Assembly (NCBI GenBank): GCA_000961645.1 | Contig: LADM01000011.1 | Span: 32,718 to 96,717 of the forward strand | Origin: Gammaproteobacteria bacterium BRH_c0 | Lineage (GTDB): Bacteria > Pseudomonadota > Gammaproteobacteria > Pseudomonadales > Porticoccaceae | Length of the DNA: 64,000 bases | Reading direction: 5' to 3' | Made by a program: the position numbers and the translations under genes | Part shown: positions 36,887 to 46,282 of the stretch, one piece after another | Layout: each line of letters starts with the position of its first letter | Position numbering within the stretch: position 1 is the first letter of the stretch | The notes under the pieces: generated by a model | Seen by the model: only the letters and a program-made list of their open reading frames with translations | Told to the model about the DNA's origin: nothing | The model's database searches: none

Positions 36887-38625
36887 CAGGTGCGCTCCGT
36901 TTTGCTCAGCCACAGATCCCGCATGGAGCCGTTGGGCGCCACGTGCATGGGGTAAACGTGCTCGCTCGGGTCCACGTAGATATCCATAAACACGGTGCGA
37001 TCCTTCATGGCGAAACACTCGCGCATGGCGGCTTCGAGATCCTCGTAACGCTTGACCTTCATACCCACATGGCCGTAGGCCTCCGCCAGTTTGACGAAGT
37101 CGGGCAGTGAATCTTCATAGAGGATATGGGAGTAGCGGCTGCCGTACTGCATGTCCTGCCACTGCTTCACCATGCCCAGGGCCTGGTTGTTGAGGTTGAT
37201 GATCTTCACCGGCAACTGGTGCTGGGTCAGGCTCGACAGCTCCTGGATACACATCTGGATGCTGCCCTCGCCGGTGACGCAGGCGACATCGGATTGCGGG
37301 AACGCCATTTTCGCGCCCATGGCTGCGGGCAAACCAAAGCCCATGGTGCCGAGGCCACCGGAGTTCACCCACTGGCGCGGGTTGTCGAACAGGTAGTACT
37401 GGGCGGCAAACATCTGGTGCTGGCCCACGTCGGAGGTGACATAGGCTTTACCCTCGGTCACCTTGTGGAGCATCTTGATCACGTCCTGGGGCTTGATGAT
37501 ATCGCCGCCGCTCGGGCCGTGGCGCGGCGCGGTATACAGACCGTGACGGCTGCGCCATTCCTCAATCTGTTCCCACCAGGCGGCAAGGGCTTCGGAATCG
37601 GGCTTTTTGCCGGATTCCTTGATCTGCTCGATCATGTCCGCCAGCACTACTTCGCAGGAACCGACGATGGGGATATCCGCCATCACGGTCTTGGAAATCG
37701 ACGTGGGGTCGATATCGATATGAATAATGGTGGCGTTGGGACAGAACTTTGACGGGGTATTGGTCACCCGGTCGTCAAAGCGCGCGCCCACGGCAAGGAT
37801 CACATCCGCATGGTGCATGGCGGTGTTGGACTCGAAGGTGCCGTGCATTCCGAGCATGCCAAGGAACTGGCGATCGCTGCCGGGATAGCTCCCCAGCCCC
37901 ATCAGGGTATTGGTCACCGGATAGTTGAGCAGGCGCGCCAGTTCGCGCAGCTGCTCGGAGGCATTGGCCATGATCACTCCGCCACCGGCGTAGATCATCG
38001 GCTTTTTGGCGGCCAGCAACTGTTTGACGGCGCGCTTGATCTGACCCGAATGGCCTTTGGTGGTTGGCTGGTAAGAGCGGATCTTGACCTTTTCGGGGAA
38101 TTTGTAGGCCACCTTGACATTGGGATCGGTGACATCCTTGGGAATATCCACCACCACCGGACCGGGGCGGCCAGTGGAGGCAACATAAAAGGCTTTGGCA
38201 ATGGTCTCAGCGATATCTTCCTGGCGCTTGACCAGATAGCTGTGCTTCACGATGGGGCGGGAGACACCGATCATATCGGTCTCCTGGAAGGCATCATCGC
38301 CGATCTTGTCCTGGGTCACCTGGCCGGAAATCACCACCAGCGGAATCGAATCCATATAAGCGGTGGCAATGCCGGTAATGGCATTGGTAGCGCCGGGACC
38401 GGACGTCACCAGCACCGCACCGACTTCACCGGTGACGCGGGCATAGGCATCCGCAGCATGGACTGCCGCCTGCTCATGGCGCACCAGAATATGATTGACT
38501 TTGTCCTGCCGGAAAATGGCATCGTAGATGTGCAGTGCGGCACCACCCGGGTAGCCCCAGAGATGCTTGATGCCTGCATCGTGCAGGGCACGGATCAGGA
38601 TATCGCCGCCAGATAGTAATTCCAC
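36886..38625 (-). CDS. ilvI: Acetolactate synthase large subunit
   Basis: 579 residues, a TPP- and FAD-binding enzyme that condenses pyruvates for valine or pyruvate with 2-oxobutyrate for isoleucine. The catalytic Glu lies in the segment around [19 protein letters not shown]; the TPP motif is [15 protein letters not shown]. The start is a GTG at 38625 ([18 protein letters not shown] matches the family N-terminus), with AGAGGG about 10 nt upstream; the frame extends 18 codons further. No leader peptide rich in branched-chain residues was found. Confidence 0.96.
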   Translation of the reverse strand: MELLSGGDILIRALHDAGIKHLWGYPGGAALHIYDAIFRQDKVNHILVRHEQAAVHAADAYARVTGEVGAVLVTSGPGATNAITGIATAYMDSIPLVVISGQVTQDKIGDDAFQETDMIGVSRPIVKHSYLVKRQEDIAETIAKAFYVASTGRPGPVVVDIPKDVTDPNVKVAYKFPEKVKIRSYQPTTKGHSGQIKRAVKQLLAAKKPMIYAGGGVIMANASEQLRELARLLNYPVTNTLMGLGSYPGSDRQFLGMLGMHGTFESNTAMHHADVILAVGARFDDRVTNTPSKFCPNATIIHIDIDPTSISKTVMADIPIVGSCEVVLADMIEQIKESGKKPDSEALAAWWEQIEEWRSRHGLYTAPRHGPSGGDIIKPQDVIKMLHKVTEGKAYVTSDVGQHQMFAAQYYLFDNPRQWVNSGGLGTMGFGLPAAMGAKMAFPQSDVACVTGEGSIQMCIQELSSLTQHQLPVKIINLNNQALGMVKQWQDMQYGSRYSHILYEDSLPDFVKLAEAYGHVGMKVKRYEDLEAAMRECFAMKDRTVFMDIYVDPSEHVYPMHVAPNGSMRDLWLSKTERT

Positions 38626-39060
38626 TGTGATACACCCTCTTGTTTGCAACAAAAGGCCAAGCCGGGAAGGGGGAACCAATATCGCTGTACATCACAGGTT
38701 TGCGAGGGCAACACACGGTCAGGCTTGTTGATTACTTCGCCGGGTTCAGACCGTATCAGGACTGCTGGTAGGCAGCTCCTGTCTGTAAATGGCCAGCGAG
38801 CGCTGTTCACGCCCATCTGGAAATGGCTTAAGCCAGAAAATGCCAGCGCTGCTGACAGGGGCGCAACTCTAGCACTTTTTGCTCAATAGTCAACCACTTC
38901 GCCCCCGCAAGGCGGATCTGGCGCACCAGTGGTCATTGCTTCAGTGGCGTAGTAATCTTGGCACTGTCTTAAACCACTGCTGGCTTAAACCACAGCTGGC
39001 TGGCACAAGTAGAAGCGCAACAAATAAACACTCCAGCGCGACGGTCACACAAGGGGCATC
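38626..39060. other. 435-bp intergenic region upstream of ilvI and the DUF4124 gene
   Basis: No gene is visible; this region must carry the ilvI promoter (minus) and the promoter of the DUF4124 gene (plus). It contains a 16-bp tandem repeat, CTTAAACCACTGCTGG (38968-38983) and CTTAAACCACAGCTGG (38984-38999). No attenuator peptide could be recognised. Confidence 0.5.
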
Positions 39061-39507
39061 ATGAGAACGATCATCACAGCACTACTGCTCATCCTGGCAT
39101 TCAGCACCCCGAGCCAGGCGGCCAAGGTTTACAAATGGGTCGATCAGGACGGCGTTACCCACTACACAGCCCAGCCGCCCCACAACAAACCGGCTGAAAC
39201 CCTCAATATCAGGACCGGGGAATCGCGCCCCGCAGAAAAACCCACGAATAAAGCTGACCCTGAAACCGCTACAGCCGCTAAAGATGTTCCACCTGAATCA
39301 ACGAAACCTGCGGCAAAGCAGAAGATGAAGAGCACGAAAGACCCCGAGCGTTGCGAGCAGGCCCGCAGCATCCGCGAGACCCTGATCAACAACAACCGGG
39401 TAAGGGTAAAGGATGAAAATACCGGCGAATATACCTACAAAACCCAGGAAGAGCTGGAGCAGTGGCGGGAAAAAAACGCCGAGGATATCCGCACCTACTG
39501 CCGCTGA
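39061..39507 (+). CDS. DUF4124-domain exported protein
   Basis: 148 residues with a signal peptide (MRTIITALLLILAFSTPSQ, cleavage near AKV). The DUF4124 motif VYKWVDQDGVTHYTAQPP follows at about 23-40, then a Lys/Pro/Thr-rich linker, and a C-terminal helix with CEQARSIRETLINNNRV and a final cysteine. RBS AAGGGG lies 6 nt upstream. The terminator hairpin at 39500-39521 overlaps its stop codon. The function of DUF4124 proteins is unknown; probably periplasmic. Confidence 0.82.
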   Translation: MRTIITALLLILAFSTPSQAAKVYKWVDQDGVTHYTAQPPHNKPAETLNIRTGESRPAEKPTNKADPETATAAKDVPPESTKPAAKQKMKSTKDPERCEQARSIRETLINNNRVRVKDENTGEYTYKTQEELEQWREKNAEDIRTYCR

Positions 39508-39521
39508 AGCAGCGGCTTTTT
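39500..39521 (+). terminator. Terminator overlapping the DUF4124 stop codon
   Basis: GCCGCTG (39500-39506) and CAGCGGC (39510-39516) pair around the 3-nt loop AAG and are followed by five T (39517-39521). The stop codon (39505-39507) lies partly in the stem and partly in the loop. Confidence 0.8.
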
Positions 39522-39714
39522 ACTGGCCGGTCTGCTCGTCGATCTGGCGCACGCGCTCCTGGGCATCCCGCTCTATTTGCAGCTTGATGTTTTCAACTTT
39601 TTCCACTTCCTCCTTGAAGATTGCCTCGGCCTTGAGGTCGCCCACCTTGTCGCGATTCATCAAGCCATAAGTCACAGCGCCAACCAGCAACACACCCACC
39701 AACAGTCGAATCAT
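39520..39714 (-). CDS. Small membrane protein with coiled-coil tail
   Basis: 64 residues from the ATG at 39714, preceded by AAGGGTG. One membrane segment (MIRLLVGVLLVGAVTYGLM) is followed by a charged helix (AIFKEEVEKVENIKLQIERD). No family recognised. It converges with the DUF4124 gene, with only a 12-bp gap between the two stops, and shares that short space with the terminator. Confidence 0.6.
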   Translation of the reverse strand: MIRLLVGVLLVGAVTYGLMNRDKVGDLKAEAIFKEEVEKVENIKLQIERDAQERVRQIDEQTGQ

Positions 39715-39935
39715 CAGAACACCCTTGCCATATTGGATAACACAGATAGGGATGATCTTAGTGAGCAGATGCGCTGACGGGAACCCCCACATGACCAGTG
39801 GCCCAATGAAGTGGATAAACGTCGCAATCTTGCCCAGCCATCATTAAAGCAACCATTACCTGGCCGGTGAAGCTCCTTCAATATCAGTTCCGAAAACGGG
39901 CAGCATTGAGCGCCGGTAATGACTATTATCGAACC

Positions 39936-41438
39936 ATGGAACTGACCCCCGACATCTGTTATTCCGCCCTGCTGAGCCGCGACCCGCGCTTTGATGGCCG
40001 CTTTTTTGTCGGCGTCTCCAGCACCAGGATCTACTGTCGCCCCGTGTGCCGGGTAAAACCCCCCAAGGCCGCCAACAGTCACTTTTTTTCCAGCGCCGCC
40101 GCCGCTGAAAAAGCCGGCTACCGCCCCTGCCTGCGCTGTCGTCCGGAAATTGCCCCCGGCTACGCGCCCGTGGACAGCGGCCAGAATCTGGCCTGGGCCG
40201 CCAGAACATTGATGGATCAGGGCCTGCTGGACCAGCACGATAGCGAAGTCCTCGCCAGCCGCCTCGGCATTTCCAGCCGCTATATGCGCAAGATTTTTCA
40301 GCGTGAATTCGGCGTCAGCCCGGTGGAATACAACCAGTCACGGCGCCTGCTGCTGGCCAAACAGCTGTTGACCGACACCCGCCTGAGCCTCAGCACTGTA
40401 GCCATGGCCGCCGGGTTCAACAGTCTGCAACGCTTTAATGCCACCTTCCGGGAAAAGTACCAGATGCCGCCGTCAAAATTCCGCAGCCGGGAAGTCGCAG
40501 GGAACGAGGATGGCGTCTGGCTGGAACTTGGCTACCGCCCGCCCTACGCCTGGGAGCAACTGCTTCACTTCCTGCAACCGCGCCTGATTGCCGGGGTGGA
40601 GGCCATTTCAAACAACCGCTACCGCCGCGTGGTGGCCTGGATTGATTCCGAAGGCAAGCTTCACAGCGGCTGGTTTGAAGTGAGCCATCTGGCGGCAAAA
40701 CAGCGTATCGGGGTAAAGCTGGCCCACTCCCTGTTGCCGCAACTGGGCGCCATCAGACACAGGCTGGGGTATATGCTCGATCTTGCCCACAACCCGGTGG
40801 AAACCGCCGCCGCCCTCCACGATGTAGAAAGCTGGTGCAACGGACTGCGCATACCTGGCTGTATCGACGGCTTTGAAGCCGCTGTGCGCGCAATCGTCGG
40901 CCAGCAGATTTCTGTCACAGCGGCGATCAAGGCGCTGCATCGCTTTGTTGACCGCTTCGGCATCGAGGTCGCCACGCCTTTTGCAGACCTGACCCGAGCC
41001 TTCCCCCCCGCCGCAACCATTGCAGGGTTGTCGGTGGCGCAGATTGCCGAACTGGGCATTATTCGCCAGCGCGCCAATGCCATCATCGAGCTGGCAAAGT
41101 GCAGCCATGGCGACCCTGGCCTGCTCCAGCCAGGCCTTGACCCGGAAGACCAGATCAGGCGGTTAATGGCCATTCCCGGGATTGGCGACTGGACCGCCCA
41201 GTACATTGCCCTGCGGGCACTTTCCCATACCGATGCCTTTCCCGCCGCAGATGCTGGCGTGCTGGCAGCGTTGTCAACCATGACTGGCTACAAAATGACT
41301 GGAAACAAAACGGCAGGATACAAAATGACGGCAGCACAAGCGCGCCAGCTGTCCCAGCAATGGCGACCCTGGCGCAGCTATATGACGGTGCATTTATGGA
41401 ATCTCAATCAACCCCGAGGACCGAAGGAGCAACCGTGA
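39936..41438 (+). CDS. alkA: Ada-N/AraC/AlkA fusion 3-methyladenine DNA glycosylase
   Basis: 500 residues in three parts. Residues 1-80 are an Ada-type zinc site (Cys34, 38, 65, 68, same spacing as in Ada). Residues about 90-185 are an AraC helix-turn-helix (SRYMRKIFQREFGVSPVEY). From about 190 follow AlkA N-domain and HhH-GPD, with GFEAAVRAIVGQQISVTAA and IPGIGDWTAQYIALRAL and catalytic Asp in FPAADAG. A short internal repeat (YKMTGNKTAGYKMT) sits near 450. It removes alkylated bases and may sense methylation. Start at 39936 fits the family; ogt is coupled downstream. Confidence 0.93.
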   Translation: MELTPDICYSALLSRDPRFDGRFFVGVSSTRIYCRPVCRVKPPKAANSHFFSSAAAAEKAGYRPCLRCRPEIAPGYAPVDSGQNLAWAARTLMDQGLLDQHDSEVLASRLGISSRYMRKIFQREFGVSPVEYNQSRRLLLAKQLLTDTRLSLSTVAMAAGFNSLQRFNATFREKYQMPPSKFRSREVAGNEDGVWLELGYRPPYAWEQLLHFLQPRLIAGVEAISNNRYRRVVAWIDSEGKLHSGWFEVSHLAAKQRIGVKLAHSLLPQLGAIRHRLGYMLDLAHNPVETAAALHDVESWCNGLRIPGCIDGFEAAVRAIVGQQISVTAAIKALHRFVDRFGIEVATPFADLTRAFPPAATIAGLSVAQIAELGIIRQRANAIIELAKCSHGDPGLLQPGLDPEDQIRRLMAIPGIGDWTAQYIALRALSHTDAFPAADAGVLAALSTMTGYKMTGNKTAGYKMTAAQARQLSQQWRPWRSYMTVHLWNLNQPRGPKEQP

Positions 41439-41932
41439 CCATTTATTATCAGGACTTCGCCACACCACTCGGGACTCTGCTTCTCACCAGCAATCGACAA
41501 GCACTTACCGGGTGTTATTTTCTGGGCCAGAAGCACTTTCCAGCCTCATACGGTAAAAATTCGCAAAGCGAGTGGATACCGGTAACAAATGATCCGGTAC
41601 TCAAGGAAGCCCAACAGATAATTGAAGATTATTTTCGCAGCGGAGTAGTCGACTGCCGCATCACACTGGCGCCCCAGGGCACCGAATTCCAGCGTCAGGT
41701 ATGGAGTACCCTGCTGACAATCCCGCCAGGGCAAACCCGCAGCTACAGCCAGATCGCCGCAGCGATGGGCAGACCAACAGCGACCAGGGCCGTGGCTGGC
41801 GCCATCGGACGCAACCCCGTCAGCATATTGATACCCTGCCACCGTGTTGTCGGCAGCAATGGATCGCTGACGGGATACGCTGGAGGGATCGAAAGAAAAC
41901 AAGCCTTGCTGCGACTGGAGGGGGCTCTGTGA
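41435..41932 (+). CDS. ogt: Methylated-DNA-protein cysteine methyltransferase
   Basis: 165 residues from a GTG at 41435, which overlaps the alkA stop (GTGA) and has GAAGGAG 8 nt upstream. It carries the active-site PCHRVVG box and the DNA-binding helix TRSYSQIAAAMGRPTATRAV. It repairs O6-methylguanine by irreversible transfer to Cys. A longer start at 41396 (ATG) is possible. Together with alkA it forms a compact alkylation-repair pair. Confidence 0.93.
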   Translation: MTIYYQDFATPLGTLLLTSNRQALTGCYFLGQKHFPASYGKNSQSEWIPVTNDPVLKEAQQIIEDYFRSGVVDCRITLAPQGTEFQRQVWSTLLTIPPGQTRSYSQIAAAMGRPTATRAVAGAIGRNPVSILIPCHRVVGSNGSLTGYAGGIERKQALLRLEGAL

Positions 41933-41997
41933 TCAAGCGCTACTCTTTGCACAACGCCGGTCAGTCCACAAGCCGCCAATCAGGAATGAGTGCGCAA

Positions 41998-42471
41998 TTA
42001 TGACTCGTTGGTTGCTTTTTCATGGTGGCGCAAAGCCGCCTGTAATTGATCGGTGGCATCCTGAATATGCAGTGCCACATCGTCAACAAGCTCGCGGGTT
42101 TTTCCCTCCACACCACTCTGCCGGGCATCGGCAGCCAGCCCCGCCAGATGCTGTTCCGCCACAAGGCGCTGTTCAATAATCTTGCTGGCACCATCGCTTG
42201 CAAACAGTGCCGTGAGCCGGTGAATCAGGTTGGCAACGGTCTCGCGGTCATCATCCGGTTTTCCCGGCAACTCTCCCAGTTCCCGCAATGCTGCATCAAC
42301 CCGCTCTACAAAGGCTTGGCGGTTCGAAGCCAGCTCTTCCATCAGCGCCTTTTCTGTCGATTTTTCGAGAATGTCTATCGCATAATGGAAATGATCAACA
42401 CTTTCCTGCAGTGCTATGCCCAATGCATTGAGACTGGCCTGTTGTTCGTTGCGGATAATGTTCATGATCAT
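41998..42471 (-). CDS. PA2169/DUF2383-like four-helix protein
   Basis: 157 residues, all helical by composition: VDHFHYAIDILEKSTEKALM, EELASNRQAFVERVDAALRE, then a long C-terminal amphipathic stretch. The pattern resembles the DUF2383/PA2169-type ferritin-like bundle, but metal ligands are not complete, so the call is tentative. Its start overlaps the lipid-kinase stop by 4 bp. Confidence 0.5.
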   Translation of the reverse strand: MIMNIIRNEQQASLNALGIALQESVDHFHYAIDILEKSTEKALMEELASNRQAFVERVDAALRELGELPGKPDDDRETVANLIHRLTALFASDGASKIIEQRLVAEQHLAGLAADARQSGVEGKTRELVDDVALHIQDATDQLQAALRHHEKATNES

Positions 42472-43364
42472 ATTTCCTCATCCCCGCCTTTAGGGCGCGG
42501 CACGATAATTTGCAGAGCACGGTGAACTGATTGGCATTGTGCAGGCGTATCCGTCAGGTATTCACCATCGGCATGCACCTCCAGGCGCCGGGAAGTTTGG
42601 ATGGAAATATTTTTCCCCTGAATATTGAACACCTGTTCTGACTGGTGATGGGCACCAGTTCGCAATAAAGGGCTCAGTGTCAGCAGTTGCAGAAACGTCA
42701 GTGGTTTGAGACTGTAGAGTGTCAGTTTGCCATCATCAATGCGTGCATTTTCATGGACCAGATTGCCCCCGCCATAATAACGACCATTGCCAACAGTCAC
42801 ATGCATCGACTGCATTTTATAGTCAACACCATCCACATTAATCTTCAGGCGAAACGAACGGCGATGCGAAAGAGCCGCCAACAAGGCCTTGAGGTAGCTG
42901 AAAACACCCCAGTGCTTTTTGACTTCCGGGGTTAATTCACCGGTGATTTTCGTGCCAAGCCCCATATTGGCAACATTAAAATAGTAATGGCCATTGACCA
43001 TGCCCAGGTCCACCCACTGGCAATGGCCTTCGATAATAATGCGGCATGCTTTATTGAGGTCATCGGGAATACCAAGCGTGCGAGCCAGATCATTGGCAGT
43101 ACCCAAAGGCAATATGGCCAGAGTTAATCCATGCTGATGCAAGGAACCCGCCACACTGTTCAGTGAGCCATCGCCGCCGGCTACGATAACCCTATCAATC
43201 TCATCTTTATGCGCGGCAATGATCTCGTCTGTGTTGGCGGATTTTTCCGCAGCAGCCCTGATCAGGGTTACTCCTGATTCTTCCAGCAAGTCGCAGGCCT
43301 CCTGCAACTCAGGGCTATCGCCGCGTCGACTGTGGCGGTTGGCTAGCAGCAGTGCTTTTGGCAT
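42468..43364 (-). CDS. Lipid kinase YegS/diacylglycerol kinase-like
   Basis: 298 residues of the DAGK catalytic family: ALLLANRHSRRGDSPELQEA, GGDGSLNSVAGSLHQHG (GGDGT-like nucleotide loop) and LGTANDLARTLGIP. C-terminal strands carry RRLEVHADGEYLTDTPA. ATG at 43364 is chosen; upstream in-frame ATGs overlap the PAP2 gene. Substrate could be diacylglycerol, phosphatidylglycerol or a sphingoid base. Partnered downstream with the four-helix protein and upstream with the PAP2 phosphatase, both membrane-lipid related. Confidence 0.9.
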   Translation of the reverse strand: MPKALLLANRHSRRGDSPELQEACDLLEESGVTLIRAAAEKSANTDEIIAAHKDEIDRVIVAGGDGSLNSVAGSLHQHGLTLAILPLGTANDLARTLGIPDDLNKACRIIIEGHCQWVDLGMVNGHYYFNVANMGLGTKITGELTPEVKKHWGVFSYLKALLAALSHRRSFRLKINVDGVDYKMQSMHVTVGNGRYYGGGNLVHENARIDDGKLTLYSLKPLTFLQLLTLSPLLRTGAHHQSEQVFNIQGKNISIQTSRRLEVHADGEYLTDTPAQCQSVHRALQIIVPRPKGGDEEI

Positions 43365-43459
43365 CAGGTCATTTTCCACAAAAAAGTATCGGGCCACAGA
43401 GAGCATCGGGCAATAGGGCAAGGGAGTAGTGATCATCGGGGATGAGGCCATGGGGCAAG

Positions 43460-44239
43460 TCATCCATCAAGGGGCGCCTCCACCTTGCCATGCTCCTGTA
43501 GTTGGCGCGCCATAAGCCAGCACAGCAACGCCCAGCCGGAGCCTGCAGCCCAGCCTGCGAGCACATCGGTTGGCCAGTGAACCCCCAGATAAACACGACT
43601 TATCCCGACAATCACGGAAGCGGTTACTGCGACCAGCAGAATATAGGCCTTCACCCTGCGCTTGCGTTCACTGCGCGCCAGCAGCGCTCCCAGTGTCAAG
43701 TAAGTGCTCGCAGCCAGCATAGCGTGGCCACTGGGAAAACTGGCGGTATACACCGTGGTACTGTGGGGAACCAGGTCAGGCCGTGGCCGATCATAGCTAT
43801 TCTTCAGCATGGTACTCACACCCATCGCGCCCAAGGTTGCGACCAACACGACGACAGCCATGTGACGTCGCGCCGTGAGTACCAGATAGCCTATAACGGC
43901 AAGCGTAACCAGACTGAGAACTGCCATGCTCCCCAAAGCAGTAAAATCACGACCCATTTCCTCTACCCAGCCAGGTCCGATAGGATCTTGCAAACCTGAC
44001 GAACGCATTGAGAGCAATATCCAGCGATCAAAATCACCGGTTTCGCCGTCTGCAACTTCATCAGCCAGTTCGACAAATCCCCACGCCAGCGTCATCACTG
44101 CACACAGCACCACCAGAACCAGCAGTTCACGACTGCCAATCCATTGCAACAGGTCCGACCCGCGCGACAGCAACCAGTGCGACCTGCGCCGCTGCAACAC
44201 TGCACCGGCAACAGGCCTTATCCTGTCAGCCCATTTCAC
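43460..44239 (-). CDS. PAP2-family membrane phosphatase
   Basis: 259 residues with six membrane segments. All three PAP2 active-site motifs are present: KNSYDRPRP (C1, about 146-154), FPSGHAM (C2, 166-172) and SRVYLGVHWPTDV (C3, 214-226). It likely dephosphorylates phosphatidic acid, PGP or undecaprenyl pyrophosphate; which is not clear. Downstream lie a lipid kinase gene (gap of 95 bp) and the four-helix gene. Confidence 0.93.
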   Translation of the reverse strand: MKWADRIRPVAGAVLQRRRSHWLLSRGSDLLQWIGSRELLVLVVLCAVMTLAWGFVELADEVADGETGDFDRWILLSMRSSGLQDPIGPGWVEEMGRDFTALGSMAVLSLVTLAVIGYLVLTARRHMAVVVLVATLGAMGVSTMLKNSYDRPRPDLVPHSTTVYTASFPSGHAMLAASTYLTLGALLARSERKRRVKAYILLVAVTASVIVGISRVYLGVHWPTDVLAGWAAGSGWALLCWLMARQLQEHGKVEAPLDG

Positions 44240-44385
44240 AGCCGAAAAATCCCATAGCGCAACTCATGGCGGACCATGCCCCATGACAGCAACCTCAGGC
44301 ATACAAACTGTCGCATGTATTTATCGCTCATTCCTGGTCAGCGCCCGTTATGCCATTGTGGTTTTGCCAGAGTGAATAGGGAGGG

Positions 44386-44883
44386 CTAGCGGAAAATACC
44401 CACGCCCACACCAAAGTGCACACGGGGTTCCCTGGCCTCATCAGCCGGTGGCCACAGATAAAGATCATCCCCGCGCAATACGGGGTAGCGATAATCTGCC
44501 TTGCCCACCTGCCCGAGGCGAATTTCTTCCAGCCTCCCCACCGCTGTGACCATGCGCCCTGTACTGTAATCCTGTGGCTCCAGGTATCCTGGATAAATCA
44601 CCAGAAAGCGGCCCAGTGAATCTTTTCCTGCGTCGGGTTGCTGACTGCGATAGAGGGGAAAAGCCAAAATTTCCAGCGTAGTGGAATCTGCCTTCGGCTC
44701 CGCCTGGATAATACGACCACCCCACACAACCGTCTCATCCATTGCGCCATCAACATCGGCCAACACATCGGCAGGATCGAGCCGCTTGTTGATATGGTCG
44801 CCCGAAAAGCCCGGCCCGGATGCGCAACCGGCGATCAATAACGCACAAACCCCTGCTATCACTACAAAAGGGCGGAAGACCAT
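44386..44883 (-). CDS. Slp-family outer-membrane lipoprotein (copy 1)
   Basis: 165 residues with a type II signal and lipobox (LLIAGC, acylated Cys about 20). The mature domain has VVWGGRIIQAEPKADSTTLE, FPLYRSQQPDAG, GRFLVIYPGYLEPQDY and LYLWPPAD, the Slp motifs. Slp in E. coli is starvation-inducible. It is followed on the same strand by the paralogue upstream, at a 95-bp distance, so they share ancestry. Confidence 0.9.
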   Translation of the reverse strand: MVFRPFVVIAGVCALLIAGCASGPGFSGDHINKRLDPADVLADVDGAMDETVVWGGRIIQAEPKADSTTLEILAFPLYRSQQPDAGKDSLGRFLVIYPGYLEPQDYSTGRMVTAVGRLEEIRLGQVGKADYRYPVLRGDDLYLWPPADEAREPRVHFGVGVGIFR

Positions 44884-44978
44884 TGCGACTCCTTAGCCAT
44901 TGCGACTTCTTAAGATGCTGTACTGAATGACCACTCCACCAGCAAACTGGCAGCCCTGCTCACCATAAGCAGTCCCGC

Positions 44979-45527
44979 TCACCATAGAAAGTGGTATGGG
45001 TAATTCCTGTAACGGTAGTAAGGGTAAGGCCCAAAAGGATATGCCCAGGGTGAATCCCAGTAAGGATCGTGGACAGCAGGCCTGCGTTCAGGCAGCGGCG
45101 ACCACAGATGCAACCCCTCAACCTGAACAATCGGATAATGGTAATCGTACTCACCCACTTTGCCGGTTTTCACCCCGCTCAGCGCCCCCACCACAGTAAT
45201 CAGGGTGCCGGATTTGAATACTTCCGGATCAAGAAAATCATCGCTGGCCACCATAAACCGGCCAGGACTCTCCCCCGCTTCAGTGGGGCGACTGTTACCT
45301 TGCAACGGTCGCGCAAGCACTTCAAGTTGCGAACCACCACTGTTATTCACTGTCTTGACAACACTTCCACCCCATCGGACCACCTGGCCCCGATACTGGT
45401 CCGGGTCATTCTGAACCGCTGCAAGGGCTATTTCTGGCGCTGAAACCGGCCGATCCACTGCTTCAGGTATACCGGCACAGCCAGCCAGCAACAACACCAC
45501 GAAAACTACAACCGCATTAGCTTTCAC
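44979..45527 (-). CDS. Slp-family outer-membrane lipoprotein (copy 2)
   Basis: 182 residues. Lipobox LLLAGC with Cys about 17; Slp core VVRWGGSVVKTVNNSGGSQ, LEVLARPLQGNSRP, GRFMVASDDFLDPEVF and LHLWSPLPERR. It ends with an aromatic, proline-rich tail (YPFGPYPYYRYRNYPYHF) that copy 1 lacks. Probably encoded upstream of copy 1 in one transcript. Confidence 0.88.
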   Translation of the reverse strand: MKANAVVVFVVLLLAGCAGIPEAVDRPVSAPEIALAAVQNDPDQYRGQVVRWGGSVVKTVNNSGGSQLEVLARPLQGNSRPTEAGESPGRFMVASDDFLDPEVFKSGTLITVVGALSGVKTGKVGEYDYHYPIVQVEGLHLWSPLPERRPAVHDPYWDSPWAYPFGPYPYYRYRNYPYHFLW

Positions 45528-45964
45528 ACTAACCTCTCTGGCACATCACAGATACATGACCTCAAAACTTGCCCGTCAAATATCTGCACATGCCTTAAAT
45601 ATTCTTTCCAGCTTGTTGTGTCTGACAACCAAAGCACAGCTGCGTTCAGCAGGCGCGATATTGCCATTTGCACACCGAGGACGAGCACTCATATGAACCT
45701 GGCAGGCACAAAGATCCTGCTGACCATTTCATTGCATCTGTCGACCCTGGAAAATAGAGCATTTAAATCATCCCGTTAACGCGAGACTCAATATCCACAT
45801 TCAATGAATTTTAAAAAACCCGGAACTGATAATTTTTTTGAAAGTCTATTCCACTGCACAGCCCAAGTAACTTGTATATTGAACAACTCGTTACAGTGAG
45901 CAACTTACAAAAAGTAACTTACAAAATCTGGTTATATTCTTAACTTGACTGCTTGGAGAAGACC
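45528..45964. other. 437-bp intergenic region upstream of csbD and slp
   Basis: No gene seen. Near the csbD end lie a short repeat, CAACTTACAAAA and GTAACTTACAAAA, and a TATATT (45933-45938) that may be the csbD -10 element. The promoter for the two slp genes must lie on the minus strand of this region. Confidence 0.5.
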
Positions 45965-46162
45965 ATGAACGACGACATCATTGCAGGAAAATGGAAACAG
46001 CTTAAAGGCAAGGCACGTGAAAACTGGGGAAAGTTGACCGATGACGATTTTGACAAGGCAGAAGGCACGCGGGAATACCTGGTTGGACGCGTGCAGGAAA
46101 GATACGGTGTTGCCAAAGATGATGCCGAACGCCAGGTCAAAGAGTTCGAAAAAAGTCTGTAA
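45965..46162 (+). CDS. CsbD-family stress protein
   Basis: 65 residues: [19 protein letters not shown] then [20 protein letters not shown] and [20 protein letters not shown]. The N-terminal [10 protein letters not shown] motif is the family hallmark. CsbD proteins are small, abundant stress-response proteins. The ATG at 45965 has GGAGAAG upstream; a TTG 12 bp earlier is an alternative. Monocistronic. Confidence 0.93.
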   Translation: MNDDIIAGKWKQLKGKARENWGKLTDDDFDKAEGTREYLVGRVQERYGVAKDDAERQVKEFEKSL

Positions 46163-46246
46163 TCCTTTTCTGTGACGGGAACCGGATAGTCAAATCATCC
46201 GCAACATCCTCAACAGATTCAATATTCAGACAGTATCTGCTTATGT

Positions 46247-46282
46247 GAAACGTCCACTTCTGATACAAGGAGTGGACGTTTC
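46247..46282 (+). terminator. Hairpin downstream of csbD
   Basis: GAAACGTCCACT (46247-46258) pairs perfectly with AGTGGACGTTTC (46271-46282) across a 12-nt loop, 85 bp after the csbD stop. The T-run is missing (GTTTCTAGGG), so it may be a weak terminator or an attenuator. Confidence 0.55.

Noticed and set aside
38626..38900. ilv leader peptide and attenuator
   Set aside because: No short frame rich in Leu/Val/Ile and no terminator hairpin with T-run could be found in front of ilvI.
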